From: an uncultured Elusimicrobiales bacterium
Lineage (GTDB): Bacteria; Elusimicrobiota; Elusimicrobia; Elusimicrobiales; Elusimicrobiaceae
DNA: 9,531 nucleotides
Direction: 5' to 3'
NCBI GenBank assembly: GCA_934644855.1
Contig: CAKUDJ010000020.1
Coordinates: 1-9,531, forward strand
Shown here: positions 6,411-9,531 of the stretch, one piece after another
Numbering within the stretch: position 1 is the stretch's first letter
How the letters are laid out: the number at the start of each line of letters is the position of its first letter
Notes under the pieces: generated by a model
Told to the model about the DNA's origin: nothing
Seen by the model: the letters and a program-made list of their open reading frames with translations, nothing else
Database searches by the model: none
Made by a program: the position numbers and the translations under genes

Positions 6411-7472
6411 ATGCCGGTAAAAGATTTAGCACAAAAAAGAATGGCTGATTTCCGCCGCGTATTGAAAAATGCGCAGTTGGGCGGTTATTTGACGGTAAAC
6501 GCCCTGGAAATGCGTTATTTGTGCGGGGTGGATTTAGCAGAGGGGGAAGCCGTTTTTTTGGTGACTCCCTCCAAAGCGTATTGCTTTACCCGCACCATGA
6601 TAGCACCCAAAATGGCGCCTGCCGCGTCCTTTATGAAAATTGTGGACGTGGACGGGGGCATGGTGGACGGCGCGTTGGCCTTTATTCAAGATAAAAAAAT
6701 CAAAACGGTGGGTTTTGCGCCCGCCAAAGTAAATTTTGTTCTCGGCCAACAGCTTACGCAAGCGGGGTTGGTATCCGCCGGGGGCCTGGTGGATGAAATG
6801 CGCCTGGTAAAGTACGAAGACGAAGTTGCGCGGCTCAAAAAATCCTGCCAAATTGCTTCTGATGCGTTTAAGAAGGTAAAACCCCTTATCAAAACCGGGA
6901 TGACGGAACACGCGGTGGCGTGTTTAATCGCTTCGCAAATGATTGCCGGCGGGGCGGATGCTATCCCCTTTAACATTGTTTGCTTTGGGGAAAATACGGC
7001 GGATGCACACCATACGCCGTCCAAAACCCGCAAGTTAAAAAATAACGAAGCCGTACTGATGGATTTTGGCTGTTTGTATGAGGGCTACAGCTCCGATATG
7101 ACCCGCAGTTGGTGGCATGGCGGTAAAGAGCCGGAACAATACCGCGCCGTTTGGGCGTTGGTGCACCAAGCCTACCGCGCAGGCGCCAAAAGTTTGCGTG
7201 CGGGCCTGCCCTGCAAAGATGCCGACGCCGCGGCCCGCCGTTTGATAGAGGCGGCCGGATACGGCAAACAGTTTTTCCACTCGCTAGGGCATGGAGTGGG
7301 GTTAGAAACGCATGACGGCCCGTTGTTGGGGCCGCGCAGCGTAGCCGTGTTGGAAGCGGGAATGCCCGTGACGGTGGAACCCGGCATTTACTTTGCCGGA
7401 AAATGGGGCGTACGTTGGGAAGACACTTTTTTGGTCACCGCGGACGGCTCCCAAAAATTGACAAAAAATTAG
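6411..7472 (+). CDS. Xaa-Pro peptidase, M24B family (PepP/PepQ type), second tandem copy
   Basis: This 353-residue paralogue of the preceding gene has the same two-domain plan. The metal ligands are complete: D218 (MDFG), D229 (SDMTR), H294 (SLGHG), E323 (VEPGIY) and E337 (RWEDT). H301 is also kept, so it should be active. By eye, about half of the last 137 residues match the first copy, including KPLIKTGMTE just before the catalytic part and the unusual TRSWWHG after the second aspartate. The N-terminal domains are much more divergent, which suggests an old duplication with different substrate preference. The ATG at 6411 sits one base after the previous stop, without a visible Shine-Dalgarno, so translation is probably coupled. 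ATG at 6441 (M11) is a possible but less likely start. The stop is TAG, unlike the TAA of its neighbours. A short inverted repeat (7476-7487) lies between this gene and the efp ribosome site. Confidence 0.92.
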   Translation: MPVKDLAQKRMADFRRVLKNAQLGGYLTVNALEMRYLCGVDLAEGEAVFLVTPSKAYCFTRTMIAPKMAPAASFMKIVDVDGGMVDGALAFIQDKKIKTVGFAPAKVNFVLGQQLTQAGLVSAGGLVDEMRLVKYEDEVARLKKSCQIASDAFKKVKPLIKTGMTEHAVACLIASQMIAGGADAIPFNIVCFGENTADAHHTPSKTRKLKNNEAVLMDFGCLYEGYSSDMTRSWWHGGKEPEQYRAVWALVHQAYRAGAKSLRAGLPCKDADAAARRLIEAAGYGKQFFHSLGHGVGLETHDGPLLGPRSVAVLEAGMPVTVEPGIYFAGKWGVRWEDTFLVTADGSQKLTKN

Positions 7473-7502
7473 TAAGGGCCACGGCCCGAAAAGAGGTAAT
7501 AT

Positions 7503-8069
7503 ATGTTAAGCACAACCGAATTCCGTGAAGGTCTTATTTTTGAAGACGAAAATGGACAGCTTGTAGAAATTTTGGACTACCAGCATCACCGCAAATCGCA
7601 GGCGCGTGCCGTCGTGCGTGTAAAATTGCGCAACATTCATACCGGGGCGTTGATTGAAACGGCCTACCGCCCGGAAGATAAATTCAAAGAAGTAGACGTG
7701 GAAAAACGCCCTTTTACTTATTTGTATACCTCCGGCGACAGAGCTACCTTCATGAACAGCAACGATTATGAACAAGTGGAAGTGCCGCTTGAAAAACTGG
7801 GTGACCAGAAAAAATATCTGAAAGATAATATGGAAGTGACCGGGTTGTATATTAACGACCAACTTTTCAGCATTGATTTGCCCATTAAAGTACCGCTCAA
7901 AATTGCGTCTACCGTTCCCGGCGTAAAAGGTGACACCGTGGCCAATATGACCAAGGAAGCCACCCTGGAAACGGGTACCGTTATTAAAGTGCCGCTTTTT
8001 ATTAACGAAGGCGATACGGTACTGGTGGATACGCGCGACGGTTCTTATGTAGAACGGGTAAACGCGTAA
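7503..8069 (+). CDS. efp: Elongation factor P
   Basis: EF-P binds between the P and E sites of the ribosome and rescues stalls at consecutive prolines. The 188 residues match the family length and its three beta-barrel domains: a KOW-like domain (about 1-65), a central OB domain (about 67-130) and a C-terminal OB domain (about 132-188). Recognisable stretches are TEFREG (5-10), RVKLRN (39-44), ATFMNSNDYEQ (81-91) and GDTVANMTKEATLETG (143-158). The loop that holds the functional residue reads HHRKSQARAVVR (28-39). Ungapped alignment to the E. coli loop KPGKGQAFAR puts Q33 where modified K34 sits, so the usual Lys or Arg is missing. No modification gene (epmA, epmB or earP type) is present in the window. 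A GAGGT Shine-Dalgarno (7493-7497) lies 5 bp before the ATG. The gene lies 30 bp after an Xaa-Pro peptidase gene, a common neighbourhood. The stop codon overlaps the next start (TAATG). Confidence 0.96.
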   Translation: MLSTTEFREGLIFEDENGQLVEILDYQHHRKSQARAVVRVKLRNIHTGALIETAYRPEDKFKEVDVEKRPFTYLYTSGDRATFMNSNDYEQVEVPLEKLGDQKKYLKDNMEVTGLYINDQLFSIDLPIKVPLKIASTVPGVKGDTVANMTKEATLETGTVIKVPLFINEGDTVLVDTRDGSYVERVNA

Positions 8070-8533
8070 TGTTTTTACGGTGCCTGCTGGCGGCAGCCGG
8101 CTTTTGTTGGGCCATGCCGGCAGGTGCCCTGGATTTAATGTATGGGCAAGCGTTTACGGTGGAAAACATTACCCGCCAAAACGCAGCGGTGCAATTACCG
8201 CTCAGCCGGGGCAAGTATGCCAATGTTAAATTGCTTACCCGCCCGGTGTACGAGTTTTTAACCGTCTGTAAAACCCCTTGCCGTTTGGTGCGTAATACGG
8301 TGGATTTTGCCGTGCAAGATTTCCGTGCGGCCCAAACGCGCAGCGGTATGTGGATTGCGGAAGTGGAAATCAACGGGGAAATTGCCCTTACTTTTTTAGT
8401 TTTTAAGCAGGGCGGACAGTTTAGTATAAAGCCGCCGGAACCTGTTAAATTTTTAGATAAAGCACTTTTAGATGATATAAAAACCCGGCTAAAGGGGTTG
8501 GCTCAACAAGATGAAATGCAAACACATAAGTAG
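8069..8533 (+). CDS. Small exported protein of unknown function
   Basis: I do not recognise this 154-residue protein. It begins with a signal peptide (1-20: MFLRCLLAAAG core, Ala-x-Ala-like PAGA, then LD), so the mature part of about 134 residues is probably periplasmic. It contains a Cys pair in CKTPC (67-71) that could form a disulfide. Beta-strand patterns follow (94-121), then a helical, charged C-terminus (126-146). The start overlaps the efp stop by one base (TAATG), which implies translational coupling. Its own 3' end overlaps the DUF192 gene by 23 bp. The overlaps on both sides, the signal peptide and codon use like its neighbours argue that it is a real gene. A minus-strand reading across 8002-8373 is a shadow. 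Its role is unknown; the context suggests only that it is made together with envelope genes. Confidence 0.8.
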   Translation: MFLRCLLAAAGFCWAMPAGALDLMYGQAFTVENITRQNAAVQLPLSRGKYANVKLLTRPVYEFLTVCKTPCRLVRNTVDFAVQDFRAAQTRSGMWIAEVEINGEIALTFLVFKQGGQFSIKPPEPVKFLDKALLDDIKTRLKGLAQQDEMQTHK

Positions 8534-8852
8534 CGGTTTTACCGTGGCGGAACAGGTGGAAGAAGCGCGCAGTTTCAAAACGCGGCTGTTGGGGCTCATG
8601 TTCCGCAAAAATTTAGCCGCGGGCCACGGGCTTTTACTGGCACCGTGCCAACAAATCCATATGTGTTTTATGAATTTTGCCATAGACGTACTTTTTTGTG
8701 ACAAAGCCGGGGCAGTAGTGGGCGTATTGGAAAATTTTAAGCCGTGGCGCATAAGCCGCATTTTTTGGGCGGCGCGGCAGGCGTTGGAATTACCCGCAGG
8801 CACGCTAAAAGGGCGCGTGCGTGTGGGGGATAAAATAGAATTTATCCCGTAA
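8511..8852 (+). CDS. DUF192 family protein
   Basis: This 113-residue protein belongs to DUF192, a small beta-rich family of unknown biochemical role found widely in bacteria and archaea. The diagnostic stretches are visible: RLLGLMFRK (25-33), HGLLL (39-43), IHMCFMNFAIDVLFCD (49-64) and a terminal ALELPAGTLKGRVRVGDKIEF (91-111), which match the family pattern of GLM-R, a hydrophobic M-x-F-x-x-x-ID-F strand and LE-x-x-AG...GD. Many relatives are exported, but this one has no signal peptide and begins directly with the domain, so it is probably cytoplasmic. It has four Cys (3, 46, 52, 63). The start lies 23 bp inside the previous gene, with no good Shine-Dalgarno, so reinitiation or coupling is likely. 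Confidence 0.88.
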   Translation: MKCKHISSGFTVAEQVEEARSFKTRLLGLMFRKNLAAGHGLLLAPCQQIHMCFMNFAIDVLFCDKAGAVVGVLENFKPWRISRIFWAARQALELPAGTLKGRVRVGDKIEFIP

Positions 8853-8884
8853 TATCCGTTTTTATTTTATACAAGAGGTTGACC

Positions 8885-9531
8885 ATGGATTTGAAGAAAA
8901 TGTTATTGGCGGCGTTGCTCGTGGCGTTGGGAGCCACCGGCGCCCAGGCACGCAATACTTGGGACGATTTCGGCTCCCATGTGACGGCGGCTAACGTGCG
9001 CGCGTTTACGAAAGATTTGGGCGGCTTAATCGGCGCCGGAACATATACCACCGGGCGTGTGTTGGGTTGGGGGGGCTTTCAAATCGGCCCGCGCGCCGGA
9101 ATGGTGTTTAAGATGAGTGAGGCCAACGGAGAAACCCACAGCGCCCGCCAACAAACCGCGTTGGGGGACAGGGAAGAAGTCGGCACGGTTTGGTATCCGT
9201 GGTTGCAGGCGGATATTGGGATGCCGTTCCGCATAGACGGGTTTATCCGCGCCAGCAGTTTTGAGGGTATGACGATTGCCGGCGGCGGGCTGCGGTGGGG
9301 GATTACGCGCCCGAGTGAGGTTGTGCACTCCTTTCAGCCTATGTTGGTGGTGGCCGCGCATAGTGCCAGCGCGCGGGATTTTTCCGCCACGCATTATAAC
9401 GCCAGTTTGGTTCTTTCCATGAAATTCAAATATGTGGTTCCTTATGTGGGCGGCGGGGTGGATTACACTACGTTGCATATTCACCGGGCCGCGTTGGCCC
9501 CCGTCTTGGAAGGCACGAGCGAATACGCCGC
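8885..9531 (+). CDS. Probable outer-membrane beta-barrel protein, 3' end outside the window
   Basis: The reading frame stays open from the ATG at 8885 to the right edge, giving 215 residues without a stop. A GAGGT Shine-Dalgarno (8875-8879) supports this start. The protein begins with a signal peptide (MDLKKML, hydrophobic core, ATGAQA at 17-22). The mature part starts RNTWDDFGSHV and then alternates polar and aromatic/glycine residues with repeated Gly-rich strands (GAGTYTTGR, GWGGFQIGPRAGMVF, AGGGLRWGI, KYVVPYVGGGVDY). This is typical of a transmembrane barrel. The opening, with a conserved Asp/Gly segment before the first strands, resembles uncharacterised bacterial barrel families such as DUF6588-type proteins, but I hold that name loosely. 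It lies 32 bp after the DUF192 gene and is probably in the same transcript. A minus-strand reading at 9026-9484 is a shadow of this gene. Confidence 0.75.
   Translation, partial: MDLKKMLLAALLVALGATGAQARNTWDDFGSHVTAANVRAFTKDLGGLIGAGTYTTGRVLGWGGFQIGPRAGMVFKMSEANGETHSARQQTALGDREEVGTVWYPWLQADIGMPFRIDGFIRASSFEGMTIAGGGLRWGITRPSEVVHSFQPMLVVAAHSASARDFSATHYNASLVLSMKFKYVVPYVGGGVDYTTLHIHRAALAPVLEGTSEYA

Noticed and set aside
7476..7487. GGGCC/GGCCC repeat in front of efp as an attenuator or regulatory hairpin
   Set aside because: The stem is 4-5 bp with a very small loop and no alternative pairing partner or T run is visible, so chance is likely.
9026..9484. A 152-codon minus-strand open frame near the right edge
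   Set aside because: It is His/Arg/Pro-rich, antisense to the signal-peptide-bearing barrel gene, and has no recognisable domain.

Overview
The window looks like an ordinary chromosomal stretch of a Gram-negative bacterium with about 50% GC or slightly more. The Gram-negative reading rests on a periplasmic PBP4-type peptidase, several Sec signal peptides and a C-terminal gene that looks like an outer-membrane barrel. The mix of genes, the lack of close similarity to well-known proteobacterial versions and the unusual EF-P fit an under-studied phylum such as gut Elusimicrobiota. That placement is a guess that I cannot confirm without a search. I see no mobile element, CRISPR array, tRNA or rRNA, and no sign of recent transfer.

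Layout. Positions 1-60 hold the terminator of a plus-strand gene lying outside the window. A minus-strand peptidase of the D-Ala-D-Ala carboxypeptidase S13/PBP4 family follows (125-1591). It is divergent from a DUF2207 membrane protein (1657-3459, plus). Their 65-bp shared intergenic region carries an imperfect palindrome flanked by two extended -10 promoter candidates, and both mRNAs look leaderless or nearly so. The DUF2207 gene ends at a clear terminator (3505-3532) and converges on a minus-strand gene for an unrecognised three-helix membrane protein with a large periplasmic part (3566-5212).

A second divergent intergenic region (5213-5353) launches a compact plus-strand gene series that runs off the right edge: two tandem paralogous M24 Xaa-Pro peptidases (5354-6409 and 6411-7472), elongation factor P (7503-8069), a small exported protein of unknown function (8069-8533), a DUF192 protein (8511-8852) and the start of a probable outer-membrane barrel protein (8885 to the end). 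Gaps are -23 to +32 bp, so co-transcription is likely.

How the genes fit together. An Xaa-Pro peptidase next to efp is a known recurring neighbourhood: EF-P relieves ribosome stalling at proline runs, and the peptidases recycle proline-containing peptides. The other genes concern the envelope: peptidoglycan trimming, membrane proteins of unknown role, and an exported protein followed by an outer-membrane protein. The most notable points are an EF-P whose functional loop tip aligns as glutamine instead of lysine or arginine, the tandem peptidase duplication, the orphan membrane protein, and the palindrome with leaderless divergent starts. I found no convincing undescribed multi-gene system.
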